From Sphingobacteriaceae bacterium (GTDB lineage: Bacteria > Bacteroidota > Bacteroidia > B-17B0 > Aurantibacillaceae), in the NCBI GenBank assembly GCA_002319075.1, contig NVQB01000001.1:4216001-4280000 (forward strand): a DNA stretch of 64,000 nucleotides. The letters run 5' to 3'. The notes beneath the pieces were generated by a model. The model did no database searches and was not told the origin of the DNA. It saw only the letters and a list, made by a program, of their open reading frames with translations. Position 1 is the first letter of the stretch, and the number at the start of each line of letters is the position of its first letter. The position numbers and the translations under genes are program-made. This document shows positions 1-7,732 of the stretch, one piece after another.

Positions 1-192
1 AAGCGTTAATTGTCTTGTTTTCATATGCGTGTATTTAGTGTTAATTACAGGCCGCATGAAATAATCATGCATCTTTGGAGCTGGTATATCAGGTAGCCTG
101 TAGGTACTTATACCTTTAGAACGGAATTTTTCAAAAATCGTGCTGAGTTTTGAAAGAATTTGTTCGAATATACCTGGAGATTTGTTTAGCAT
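1..192 (-). CDS. Partial hypothetical protein (N-terminal 64 codons)
   Basis: An open frame begins with ATG at 190-192 on the minus strand and stays open to the window edge, so only the N-terminus is present. The peptide begins MLNKSPGIFEQILSKL and is basic, with a possible amphipathic helix at residues 5-25 and no signal peptide or membrane segment. I do not recognise a family. Bases 193-369, between this start and the next gene, hold nothing I can support. Confidence 0.35.
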   Translation of the reverse strand, partial: MLNKSPGIFEQILSKLSTIFEKFRSKGISTYRLPDIPAPKMHDYFMRPVINTKYTHMKTRQLTL

Positions 193-369
193 AACGGTTC
201 AAGTATATATACGAAGGCGGCACCCGGAACGTTGGGTACAAGTAAAGGTAATTTGATACAGCAGTCTAAAAGGTGCTTTTCGGTTATTGAATAGCAGTTT
301 TCAATGAGTGAATGAAATGCTCAATTGCCTGATTTTAGGGCAATTTTCCATAAAAAGCGTGTAAGAGGG

Positions 370-1533
370 TTATAAAGTAATGCCTAATTTTTTGGCAATT
401 GCCGGACTCAGCGCTTTTTTGTGAAGCATAATACTCGTTGTTTTATAAAGCACATAGCTTTCGCTGGCATAGAAATAACCATCGCATTGATTTGATTCTG
501 CGCCCCAGCTGTTCTTTACAATATAGTAAGGGGTAGTATTCTGATCTTTTACCAGGCCAACCACATGCATACCATGATCATCCTGCGTCTCGTAGTTATC
601 AAATGCTTTCTGGCGCAGCTCCTGGGTTATTTCCAGTTGTTTTACAGGTTTAAGAGACATGTTTTTTCTTTCCTCATCCGAGAGTTTTGCCCCGTAATTT
701 TCAGGAATAATTGCAAGTCCATCCGCACGCATAAACCCTTTCTCACTTACATCAGCGCCCCAGGCAAAAGTATAACCGGAGTTAATAGCAGTGGTCATAA
801 CTTCTTTAAATTCGTTTAATGGTAAGTTGTAAGTCTGTTGCCAATTCCAGTTGTCTGGAATCTCCAAAACAAAAGGTGTGTAGTAGGGATGATGCGAAAA
901 GGAAGTTAGAAAAATATAATCGTCAGGATTTAGTCCTGTTGCTTGCGCGTAACTTTTCGGAGTATAACTTTTTCCTTTGTAGTCAAATTTTTCGGGAATT
1001 TTTCCCAGATATTCGTCACACACTGCATTTACAGTGTTGTGTAAAAAGGTAAAATCAATTTTTTGCGTCTCGTCTAAAGACGTGGGTTGCAAGATGTTTT
1101 TCAGAGTTGTTTCTAACATCTTATGATTATGAGGCGCACTGAGATCTTTTTTACCTGTGTAAACTTCTTCTGGTACCATTCCGTAGTTTTTTAAAACGTT
1201 AATAGCATCTGGAAATCCGCCCCCCTCGCCGAAGTTCGTCCGTCCATGCATGCGGATGTAGTTATCTGCTTTTAGAGCGTACACTTTGTTTACCACAAAC
1301 ATTTCGCTCAGGTTAAAATCTTTCCCTTTTCCCATTCTTATCATTTCACTTTCAAAGAAGGAGAGTGATGAAAATGACCAACAGGTGCTGGTTTGGTTCT
1401 GATTTTGAACAGGGGTATTTTCAATGTCTTTCACCACTGTGAATTTATATTCGCTGTCTTTTTTATTTGTTCTCTCTTGAGCTGTAATGCCAAGACTTAA
1501 AAAGAACAATCCGATAATCAGTTTGTGTTGCAT
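370..1533 (-). CDS. C1-family cysteine peptidase, bleomycin hydrolase/aminopeptidase C type, secreted
   Basis: A 387-residue papain-superfamily peptidase. Residues 1-18 form a signal peptide ending ITAQ, so the product is exported. The catalytic machinery is intact: oxyanion Gln around 44-46 and Cys51 in QNQTSTCWSFS, His320 in DDHGMHVVG, and Asn341 in YYIVKNSWG. The conserved CWSFS and KNSWG blocks and the overall length match the C1B (bleomycin hydrolase/PepC) group rather than classical papain, and no propeptide is visible. It lies 5 bp downstream of a small membrane-protein gene on the same strand and may be co-transcribed with it. The substrate is unknown; peptide scavenging in the periplasm is the family-based guess. 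Confidence 0.85.
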   Translation of the reverse strand: MQHKLIIGLFFLSLGITAQERTNKKDSEYKFTVVKDIENTPVQNQNQTSTCWSFSSLSFFESEMIRMGKGKDFNLSEMFVVNKVYALKADNYIRMHGRTNFGEGGGFPDAINVLKNYGMVPEEVYTGKKDLSAPHNHKMLETTLKNILQPTSLDETQKIDFTFLHNTVNAVCDEYLGKIPEKFDYKGKSYTPKSYAQATGLNPDDYIFLTSFSHHPYYTPFVLEIPDNWNWQQTYNLPLNEFKEVMTTAINSGYTFAWGADVSEKGFMRADGLAIIPENYGAKLSDEERKNMSLKPVKQLEITQELRQKAFDNYETQDDHGMHVVGLVKDQNTTPYYIVKNSWGAESNQCDGYFYASESYVLYKTTSIMLHKKALSPAIAKKLGITL

Positions 1534-1538
1534 GATGT

Positions 1539-1916
1539 TTATTTAGCTGGAGTAGTTTTTATAATGTGAAGCAAATATCTTATTTCAAAAACGGTAAACA
1601 AAATATAATGCAGTATGAAATGGATTGAAAAAGTATAAAATCCCGGATTGTCAATCACAGAATAGGCCAGGATAAAAACCAATGCAAAAAGTAATTTCAC
1701 CACCACTGTACCCAATAAAAGTTCGGTAAAGCCTTCCTTACCTGCTTTATGGGAGTATAAAAAATTAAGAATGATGGAAAGTAGGGCGAAAAATGAAAGC
1801 CCCAGGTACCAGTTCTTCGAAACTAAAGAACTTAAACCATTTAAAGCAAGAGAAAGAAAGATGCAAAGGAGAGAGGTGTAGAGAACTGTAAGTAAATTTC
1901 GGAGCACTAACTTCAT
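1539..1916 (-). CDS. Small four-helix membrane protein, probable ATP-synthase-linked protein
   Basis: A 125-residue protein with four hydrophobic segments at about 7-31, 37-55, 67-86 and 94-118 and a basic C-terminus. It overlaps the AtpZ-like gene upstream by 4 bp (ATGA), so the two are translationally coupled. In Bacteroidota, small membrane proteins like this commonly follow AtpZ and precede atpB, and that position is the main basis for the call (family knowledge). Here the next gene is a peptidase instead of atpB. The sequence alone has no diagnostic motif. Confidence 0.6.
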   Translation of the reverse strand: MKLVLRNLLTVLYTSLLCIFLSLALNGLSSLVSKNWYLGLSFFALLSIILNFLYSHKAGKEGFTELLLGTVVVKLLFALVFILAYSVIDNPGFYTFSIHFILHYILFTVFEIRYLLHIIKTTPAK

Positions 1917-2128
1917 TCCTTTTTTGGATTTATAAAATCTTTCAAAACCAAATATAAGGCTGTTCCAATTCCTAACAAACTTAAAATGATAGTATAAACG
2001 GGTGTGGTAGTTTTGAAGTGCTCGTCGAGTTTGGCTCCTCCCCAGCAGCTCAACCCAATAATAACAGCCATTTGTATGGCTATATTACCGTATTTAAAAA
2101 AAGGATTAGGCTGTTTTTGCTGTGGCAT
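1913..2128 (-). CDS. AtpZ/AtpI-family F0F1 ATP synthase accessory protein
   Basis: A 71-residue protein with two transmembrane helices (about 15-32 and 43-61) joined by a short loop containing GGAKLDEHF, the layout of AtpZ-type accessory subunits that help assemble the F0 rotor or carry Mg/Ca. The start at 2128 lies 23 bp inside the end of the bactofilin gene, and the stop overlaps the following membrane-protein gene. It therefore sits in a tightly packed three-gene unit with bactofilin first. The ATP synthase structural genes are not in this window. Confidence 0.72.
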   Translation of the reverse strand: MPQQKQPNPFFKYGNIAIQMAVIIGLSCWGGAKLDEHFKTTTPVYTIILSLLGIGTALYLVLKDFINPKKE

Positions 2129-2519
2129 TCATTCTGTCTGAATTCTGAACCATGTTTTTTACTTTGGCGCCCATGTTACAGCTTCCGGTAAATAAGGCTC
2201 CCGGCTCAATCATTAATTTAGAAGTAACAATATCACCATTGATCTTTGCGGTTGCTTTTAAAGAAAGCGTTTCCGAAATATTCACAGTGCCTTTCACTTC
2301 ACCTTCTAATTCGGCATTTACGCTGGTAATATTACCTTCTACCATCCCGTTCGGACCAAGAACTAACTTTCCGGTTATCACAATGTTTCCGGTTAAAAGT
2401 CCATCAATACGAACGTCACCTGCAGATGTAATGTCACCTACGATTTTGGTTCCTTTTCCGATAATGTTTATTGATCCGACTTCTACTGTCTGATTTTTTG
2501 ATGATCCCATTCCCAACAT
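2106..2519 (-). CDS. Bactofilin
   Basis: A 137-residue polymer-forming cytoskeletal protein. Residues about 15-115 are a run of short beta-strand turns (GKGTKIVGDI, GDVRIDGLLTGNI, GPNGMVEGNI, INGDIVTSK) typical of the bactofilin right-handed beta-helix, with flexible, polar N- and C-terminal tails. Bactofilins form nucleotide-independent filaments near the membrane and affect cell shape. It is the first gene of the unit with AtpZ; a good -7 box lies about 35 bp upstream. A shadow frame on the other strand (2152-2493) is not a gene. Confidence 0.88.
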   Translation of the reverse strand: MLGMGSSKNQTVEVGSINIIGKGTKIVGDITSAGDVRIDGLLTGNIVITGKLVLGPNGMVEGNITSVNAELEGEVKGTVNISETLSLKATAKINGDIVTSKLMIEPGALFTGSCNMGAKVKNMVQNSDRMNATAKTA

Positions 2520-2553
2520 GATGTTTAATTTTTTGGTCAGTAATTAATAATTC

Positions 2554-2561
2554 CAAAAATA
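2554..2561 (-). promoter_or_regulatory. Bacteroidota -7 box upstream of bactofilin
   Basis: On the minus strand the sequence reads TATTTTTG, an exact match to TAnnTTTG, placed 35 bp before the bactofilin start. I see no convincing -33 TTG at the usual distance, so this is a partial promoter call. Confidence 0.45.
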
Positions 2562-2743
2562 GCAGAATCTTTTGTTTTTACGCTTGATTTAACGTTAAAA
2601 TTGGCATTTTTTCGACAAAACTGCTTAATTTGAGCATAAAGCCGGGCCCAGCGTTTTTGTGCCTGATCGCTAAACAAGCCAGCAGATCTAAGAAAATTCT
2701 CAAACCTGGAAACAACAGGAACTTATGGTATTCTGAGGGTTAC

Positions 2744-3481
2744 TTAATGGTTTACCTGGCAATTATCACAATATACTGTCATCCGTTTTCCTTTCCCGAT
2801 ATTTTCTTTAATCAAAGGAAGGTTGCACCGCGGACAAATTTTTTTCTCGTAAACATTAAAGTGCTTACTAAGCGTATTCTCTTTTTTCCATTTGTAAAAA
2901 TTCCAGGTGTAGGTTTCAGTTTTTTTAATGAGTTCTCGTAGTTTTTTAAGAGGAAGATCCTTCACCAAGGACCTTGGATGAATACGCGCTAAAAATAATG
3001 CCTCATTTTTAATAATATTTCCTACACCTGAAAAAATTTGTTGATCGAGTAGGGCGTCGCATACATTTAAGTCTTCAGATTTTGTAAGTTCTTTCAATTT
3101 TTTCTCTGCGCCTTTAGCGTCCCACTTATCAGACATGATATCTGCTTTCATATCATAAACATCTTCGGGAGAGCCTTCTACCAGGATCACATTGCAGGTA
3201 TAAAAATTTATTTCTCCTTTGATAAAACTCAACCGTAGGCGTGGCTTTGCGTCCCGACGTTCATTTATCCGATAAGAACCAAACATTAATAAGTGAATGC
3301 GGATGAAAAATCCTTTGAAACAAATTAAAGTATGTTTACCCCAGCTTTGTAGTGTTAAGATTTTTTTGCCCTTCATGCGCTCCAGGCCGACTCTAGCAGT
3401 GCCACTCGCTTCAATGACTTTTTTACCTTCAAAAGGTTTTAGTTTTTCTTTGAGAATGAGTATAGATGGACCTTCAGGCAT
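2744..3481 (-). CDS. Fpg/Nei-family DNA glycosylase (endonuclease VIII-like)
   Basis: A 245-residue base-excision repair glycosylase/AP lyase. It begins MPEGPS, giving the catalytic Pro2 and Glu3 after Met removal. The helix-two-turn-helix signature QIFSGVGNIIKNEALF lies at about 146-161. The C-terminus carries a zinc finger with paired CPRC and CDNC (about 216-241). Length and PEGP rather than PELP favour the Nei/endonuclease VIII side, which removes oxidised pyrimidines. It is monocistronic; the region upstream (3482-3677) is gene-free and leads into a tandem repeat. Confidence 0.88.
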   Translation of the reverse strand: MPEGPSILILKEKLKPFEGKKVIEASGTARVGLERMKGKKILTLQSWGKHTLICFKGFFIRIHLLMFGSYRINERRDAKPRLRLSFIKGEINFYTCNVILVEGSPEDVYDMKADIMSDKWDAKGAEKKLKELTKSEDLNVCDALLDQQIFSGVGNIIKNEALFLARIHPRSLVKDLPLKKLRELIKKTETYTWNFYKWKKENTLSKHFNVYEKKICPRCNLPLIKENIGKGKRMTVYCDNCQVNH

Positions 3482-3677
3482 GTGTGAGCTATGCGAAGGG
3501 TATGCCAGTTCTCGACTACCAACAAGCTGGCCCTAACCTCCACCGGATGGGAGCACTGCTTGCACTGACAAGCTACGTTCGCATTGACAAGACTATACTT
3601 GAAACAATATCGACTACCTGCTATCCAAAGTCGTAATCTCGAAAAGATGTTGGTGATGCTCGAGCTTACCTAAGGGA

Positions 3678-3831
3678 TGTTACTTCGAGCGTAGTCGGCT
3701 GTTACTTCGAGCGTAGTCGACTGTCACTTCGAGCGTAGTGGAATGTCACTTCGAGCGTAGTCGACTGTCACTTCGAGCGCAGTGGAAGGTCACTTCAAGC
3801 GTAGTCGACTGTCACTTCGAGCGTAGTCGAG
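3678..3831. repeat. Seven tandem 22-bp repeats (core CACTTCGAGCGTAGTCGA)
   Basis: The core CACTTCGAG (TACTTCGAG in the first two units) recurs at 3681, 3703, 3725, 3747, 3769, 3791 and 3813, a strict 22-bp period, with small variations (GTGGAA for GTCGAC, CAAGC for CGAGC). It occupies much of the gene-free stretch 3482-3811; the rest of that stretch (3482-3677) contains nothing I can support. The last unit supplies the final codons and stop of the DUF763 gene. From memory, related TTCGAGCG-AGTCGA repeats are dispersed in Bacteroidota genomes; I could not search for this. Confidence 0.85.
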
Positions 3832-5062
3832 AAGAGTCGAACAAATCCATCTGCACGCAGTCTTTAGGTGGTTTTGATTTTCCGAAGACGGTTCTGCCGC
3901 CGTATTTATAAGCATCTCTGCGCTCTTGTTCAATGACTTTATAAAAATTGGCATTGGGCATAAAGTTTTTTTCTATGGCCTGGGCAGCGAGAGTCAGATT
4001 TTTAATTGCTTCTTGTTTGTCTGTTGCTCCAATTTTTGCAGCTTCTACAGCGGTTCTTAAAATAGTAATGGTTTGATCGTATGTCTTTGTGGGAACGGGA
4101 AACGGATGTCCATCTTTTCCGCCGTGTGCAAAAGAAAATCTTGCGGGATCAGTAAATCGTGAAGGTGTGCCGTGAATAATTTCGCTCACCAGTGTTAAAG
4201 ACTGAATGGCCCTCGGACCAACCCCTTCGAGCAGTAACAAAGATTCAAAATCATCTACTTGTTTTTCATGCGCTAAAGCGAGAACAGACCCTAACCTTTT
4301 CAAGTCTACATTTTCTTCTCTGAGTTCATGGTGCCGAGGCATAACAATCCTGCGAATTTCTGGCATCATCATTTCTGGTGATTCTTTTACCATGGCGAGC
4401 AGACCGGCTTTGGTCTGGCCCGCGTTTTTATCCGTGAGATTCAAAATTTCGCCCTGGTTCAACCCATAAATAAAAGTATGGGGTTCTTCTACAAAAGAAT
4501 TAAACTCCGTTGAATGCCAGTGGTATCTGCGGGCCATGCCGCTGTTGTTGTTCATGCCTTGTTGAATAACAGCCCATTCTCCTTCTTTAGTCACTATAAA
4601 AGTATGCAGGTAAATCTGGAAGCCATCTTGTATTGCATTGTTATCAACCTTTGCAGTAAGGCGACTGTTTTTTACGAGCTCTGTTCCATTCAGCCCGGTT
4701 CTTTCGCTGAGCGCAATCAGTTCAGAAGGGGTTTGCCTGGAATATTTTCCTTTTCCTCCACAAATGTAAATACCAAGCTCATTGAATTTATAATTGAGCG
4801 CATGTTTCAAAGCGCCCATAACGGAGGTGGTTATGCCGGAAGAATGCCAGTCCATTCCCAGCACACAGCCCAGGGCTTGAAACCACAAGGGATCACTCAT
4901 ACGCGAAAGCACTTCCGATCTTCCGTATTGCTGAACAATAGATTCGATAATGGCCCCACCTAGTTTACTCATGCGTTCCGCGAGCCATAGAGGAACTTTT
5001 CCATGATGTAACGGAAGGTCAGCGTAACGTGTAGAATCGAAATGGAGCGTAGGCATAAACAA
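3812..5062 (-). CDS. DUF763-family protein
   Basis: A 416-residue protein. The N-terminus (ADLPLHHGKVPLWLAERM, then DPLWFQALGCVLGMDWHSSG at about 57-76) is the signature of DUF763, a family of unknown function. A helix-hairpin-helix-like segment, LLEGVGPRAIQSL, lies at about 278-290 and suggests DNA contact; the following FAHGGKDGHPFPV segment is also conserved in the family. No signal peptide is present, so it is cytoplasmic. The start could be Met1 or Met3. The last residues SSRLRSK and the stop codon are encoded by the last unit of the 22-bp tandem repeat, so the natural C-terminus seems to have been replaced or extended by the repeat. Confidence 0.82.
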   Translation of the reverse strand: MFMPTLHFDSTRYADLPLHHGKVPLWLAERMSKLGGAIIESIVQQYGRSEVLSRMSDPLWFQALGCVLGMDWHSSGITTSVMGALKHALNYKFNELGIYICGGKGKYSRQTPSELIALSERTGLNGTELVKNSRLTAKVDNNAIQDGFQIYLHTFIVTKEGEWAVIQQGMNNNSGMARRYHWHSTEFNSFVEEPHTFIYGLNQGEILNLTDKNAGQTKAGLLAMVKESPEMMMPEIRRIVMPRHHELREENVDLKRLGSVLALAHEKQVDDFESLLLLEGVGPRAIQSLTLVSEIIHGTPSRFTDPARFSFAHGGKDGHPFPVPTKTYDQTITILRTAVEAAKIGATDKQEAIKNLTLAAQAIEKNFMPNANFYKVIEQERRDAYKYGGRTVFGKSKPPKDCVQMDLFDSSRLRSK

Positions 5063-5133
5063 AGGTAAGTCTGCAAAAGACCTACCCTTGCTATGATCTG
5101 TAGTATTAAGGGGAATTAGATTGTCTAATGATC

Positions 5134-5892
5134 TTAACTTTTGCCTCCGAAATAGAAATTTATTCCAAGCGAAACATTCGAGAGTGAAAAATTAAGTCGT
5201 GAATTGAAACCTGAATATGTACTTGAGTTTGGATTATTTTGTCCGCCTTCATTTTTTGTATAGAAATAACCTACATTGCCGAAGAATGCTTCAGCAGCAA
5301 TTGTTTTTGTGAAAAAGTAAGTAAGGCCGGGTCTTATAACTACATTAAACGAAGAGATTTTTGGTCCTGGTAGCTCCGGATACTTCACTCCGTTAGTTTC
5401 ATTTGTGTTTTTGGACTTTCCGCTGCCGTAAGTTGCCGCTAATTCGCCAAAGACCGCAAAACGACTAGTACCGATCATTTTATAATATCTTGAAAATGCT
5501 CCTGCAGAAAATTCAAGAGTGCTGGATTTATTGCGTTCTGCATAATTATAACTTGGGACCGGAGAAACAACTTCCGTTTCACCCTCAAATTTCGATCCGT
5601 TTAAACCTCCCAGTAAGCCAATCATAAAACCATCGGCAACAAAATACCCGTAGCGGAGAGATACATTGTAACTGTTATTTTTAGAGGATTGCGTTCTTTG
5701 TGTTTGATTGCTTGTATCCTTATAAGAGCTGTTTGTGTTTTGCGTATTGAAGCTTCCACCGAGCATCATACGTCCTTTATTGATTTGTGCTGAGGCAACA
5801 GAACACAGTGTTATTGCCGTTAAACATAAAAAGAGTTTTTTACTCAATGTTTTGGCTCTTAGTTTAGAGCCTTCGTGAATCTTTGATTTCAT
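5134..5892 (-). CDS. Outer-membrane beta-barrel protein
   Basis: A 252-residue protein with an N-terminal signal peptide (hydrophobic core LFLCLTAITLCSVASAQ, cleavage about residue 36). The mature part is rich in alternating hydrophobic strands and aromatic girdle residues (NVSLRYGYFVADGF, SRYYKM, SLGINFYFGG) and ends in a hydrophobic strand (VSLGINFYFGGKS), as in small 8-stranded OmpW/porin-like barrels. No enzymatic motif is visible. It is monocistronic. The function is unknown beyond a probable outer-membrane location. Confidence 0.75.
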   Translation of the reverse strand: MKSKIHEGSKLRAKTLSKKLFLCLTAITLCSVASAQINKGRMMLGGSFNTQNTNSSYKDTSNQTQRTQSSKNNSYNVSLRYGYFVADGFMIGLLGGLNGSKFEGETEVVSPVPSYNYAERNKSSTLEFSAGAFSRYYKMIGTSRFAVFGELAATYGSGKSKNTNETNGVKYPELPGPKISSFNVVIRPGLTYFFTKTIAAEAFFGNVGYFYTKNEGGQNNPNSSTYSGFNSRLNFSLSNVSLGINFYFGGKS

Positions 5893-6033
5893 AGGGTTAA
5901 GCGTTAGTTTATTTACAAACGCAATGTCGCCCTAAATATTAGAAGGCTTGTTACCGCTTTACATATATTAACACCTAAATGCTTACAGATGGGTGTAAAA
6001 CGATACAGAGAAGCCTTAAAAATCGATTTTAAT

Positions 6034-6330
6034 CTACACTTTACCGATTAAAAATTTAGCGAGTGCTTTGTCCTTATGATGGTAACGAATGCTAAGAATG
6101 CAAAGAATACTATTTACGGTAAGGGAGAAACCGTTAGAGATAATAATGATCAGGTCGGTTTTATAAAAGCCATAGATCACCCAAAAAACAAGCCCTATAA
6201 ATAATGATCCCAGCATAAGTGGTGAGGTGCCGCCGCTTTTTTTTTCCTGAATGATTTTAATAAGTTGTGGCAACAGAGCAATTCCGGTAAATACACTGGC
6301 TAGAATACCGACTATTTGCGTAGCGTCCAT
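6034..6330 (-). CDS. SemiSWEET-type sugar transporter (PQ-loop)
   Basis: A 98-residue protein with three transmembrane helices (about 6-24, 40-57 and 62-84) and the PQ motif at Pro21-Gln22 in ALLPQLIKI, typical of bacterial SemiSWEETs that dimerise to pass small sugars. KKSGGTSPLMLG after helix 1 is also characteristic. Its ATG shares one base with the stop of the upstream cupin gene (TAATG), indicating translational coupling. Confidence 0.85.
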   Translation of the reverse strand: MDATQIVGILASVFTGIALLPQLIKIIQEKKSGGTSPLMLGSLFIGLVFWVIYGFYKTDLIIIISNGFSLTVNSILCILSIRYHHKDKALAKFLIGKV

Positions 6331-6854
6331 TACCTCCAGTATTTCTCAACGCCGCCCTTAAGTCCCAGTACGGGATCACGATCTGGTAATGCAAGTGTAA
6401 GCAGGTTGGTATCGGCTAATGGTCTTTCACCTTTTTTGCCGGTGCAAATATCATAAGTTGCGCCGTCGGCATAAGCTCCTACACAGGCTACAGCATTCTC
6501 GTCGCCAAGATTTTTATGGGCCACTCCGGCAGGTATAATAATCACATCGCCTTTTTCGAGCATCACTTTTAAGCCATTTTCTCCGCCTAACATAAGCTCT
6601 GTTTTTCCTTTATAAACACCAATTACTTCATGGGCATTGCTATGATAATGGTGATAGGTGAAGATGCCTGCTTTCCAGCTATTGGTCCAGTTATTTTTTT
6701 CAAAAAGATGCGTGATGTAAACTGCATCAAAAAATAGCGGAAAATCAAGAACATCTTTGTAAATCAAAACAGGTAAGTGACTGTTTGGAAAAATTCCATT
6801 GTCGTCGATTACATGTGAATATTCTACAAATAGTTTTTGAGCTGCTCTTTCCAT
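6330..6854 (-). CDS. YjlB-like cupin protein
   Basis: A 174-residue single-domain cupin. Motif 1 contains HYHSNAHEVIGVYKG (His69, His71, His75, Glu76) and motif 2 GDVIIIPAGVAHKN (His113), so a metal site of the cupin kind appears complete. The C-terminal PLADTNLLTLALPDRDPVLG matches the YjlB-like group, which has no established function. It has no signal peptide. It is coupled to the SemiSWEET gene, so a role in sugar or polyol metabolism is possible but unproven. Confidence 0.78.
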   Translation of the reverse strand: MERAAQKLFVEYSHVIDDNGIFPNSHLPVLIYKDVLDFPLFFDAVYITHLFEKNNWTNSWKAGIFTYHHYHSNAHEVIGVYKGKTELMLGGENGLKVMLEKGDVIIIPAGVAHKNLGDENAVACVGAYADGATYDICTGKKGERPLADTNLLTLALPDRDPVLGLKGGVEKYWR

Positions 6855-6865
6855 GAACCCTGATT

Positions 6866-7060
6866 TTATTTTTCCAGATGAATACTGTCCTTATCTATGT
6901 TTCCGGGATGCACTACCGTATCAACCCCTGTCTTAACCTGACTACCTGGAGTTTCCGGAGGCGTATTGGCGTGTCCTTGCTCCTGGTAACCACAGTTTGA
7001 AAGTCCTATCAATAGAGCCATCACAGCCGGTAAACCATAAGAATGAAGAAATCGTATCAT
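6866..7060 (-). CDS. Small hypothetical lipoprotein
   Basis: A 64-residue protein with a signal sequence ending in a lipobox-like LSNC (Cys23), followed by a polar, proline-rich 40-residue tail without any known domain. It lies 4 bp after the DUF4142 gene and 11 bp before the cupin gene on the same strand, so the four genes 7571-6034 may form one transcript. No function can be assigned. Confidence 0.55.
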   Translation of the reverse strand: MIRFLHSYGLPAVMALLIGLSNCGYQEQGHANTPPETPGSQVKTGVDTVVHPGNIDKDSIHLEK

Positions 7061-7064
7061 GTTG

Positions 7065-7571
7065 TTATTTTTTATTTTTTAATGCTTTACAAGTTTCTTT
7101 AGCCTTATCCCTGTTTTGTTCAAGAACAGGATAATAAGAGGCAGCCCATGATTTTATTTCCGCGTCTTTAGCTTTCTTAGATTTTTTCTTTACATAGCAG
7201 GCTCCCATTTTATGCGATTTAACGGCGCATTTGGTATACCATTTGTCAAAATCAGCTCCTTCTTTTTTGTTTAGTTTATCATAATAGTTTTGCTGTTTTT
7301 CGCTAATGGAAGAAGGCAACTGGATGTTTTTTTGAGAAGCCAATTGCTTTAATTCTCCTAAAGCCTTAGTATGTGAATTACTGAGGGTACTTGCCAGGGA
7401 TTTTACATCAGGCGAAGTTGATTTGCTTTGGGCAAGGTCTGCCAGTTTTATTTCTAATAAAGTGTGCTCGTACGAGTGAATTACAAAATTGCTGTCTTTT
7501 TTGCTGAGGTTTTTTTGACTGAATAAAATTCCCGAGCAGAGGCTAAGGAGAAGTAAAAAGGTCTTTTTCAT
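7065..7571 (-). CDS. DUF4142 family secreted protein
   Basis: A 168-residue protein with a signal peptide (KKTFLLLLSLCSGILFS). The mature part is a long-helix, ferritin-like fold candidate: FVIHSYEHTLLEIKLADLAQSKSTSPDVKSLA matches the start of DUF4142, where helices carry conserved H/E residues. The second half is unusually lysine-rich, with a Cys pair (KCAVKSHKMGAC), and ends CKALKNKK. Function is unknown; family members are periplasmic. Confidence 0.72.
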   Translation of the reverse strand: MKKTFLLLLSLCSGILFSQKNLSKKDSNFVIHSYEHTLLEIKLADLAQSKSTSPDVKSLASTLSNSHTKALGELKQLASQKNIQLPSSISEKQQNYYDKLNKKEGADFDKWYTKCAVKSHKMGACYVKKKSKKAKDAEIKSWAASYYPVLEQNRDKAKETCKALKNKK

Positions 7572-7732
7572 AAAGTTTTTTATTTTAAACTCAGTAAAAA
7601 GTATGCCAATACAACTTAAGCAAAAAGGGGTCTACAAAGCCTGAAAATGCTTACAGACGCTCTTTAACCGCAATTTTTTGAGAACTAAGGGGGAATTTTT
7701 TTCTACGTTATGAAAGCTCAGGAGAGGGAAAA

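Noticed and set aside
565-819. Plus-strand frames opposite the C1 peptidase and, similarly, opposite the giant genes.
   Set aside because: They lie antisense to clear family members, lack family features and are shadows of the real frames.
3678-3831. CRISPR array.
   Set aside because: Repeats are directly contiguous with a 22-bp period and no unique spacers; no cas genes nearby.
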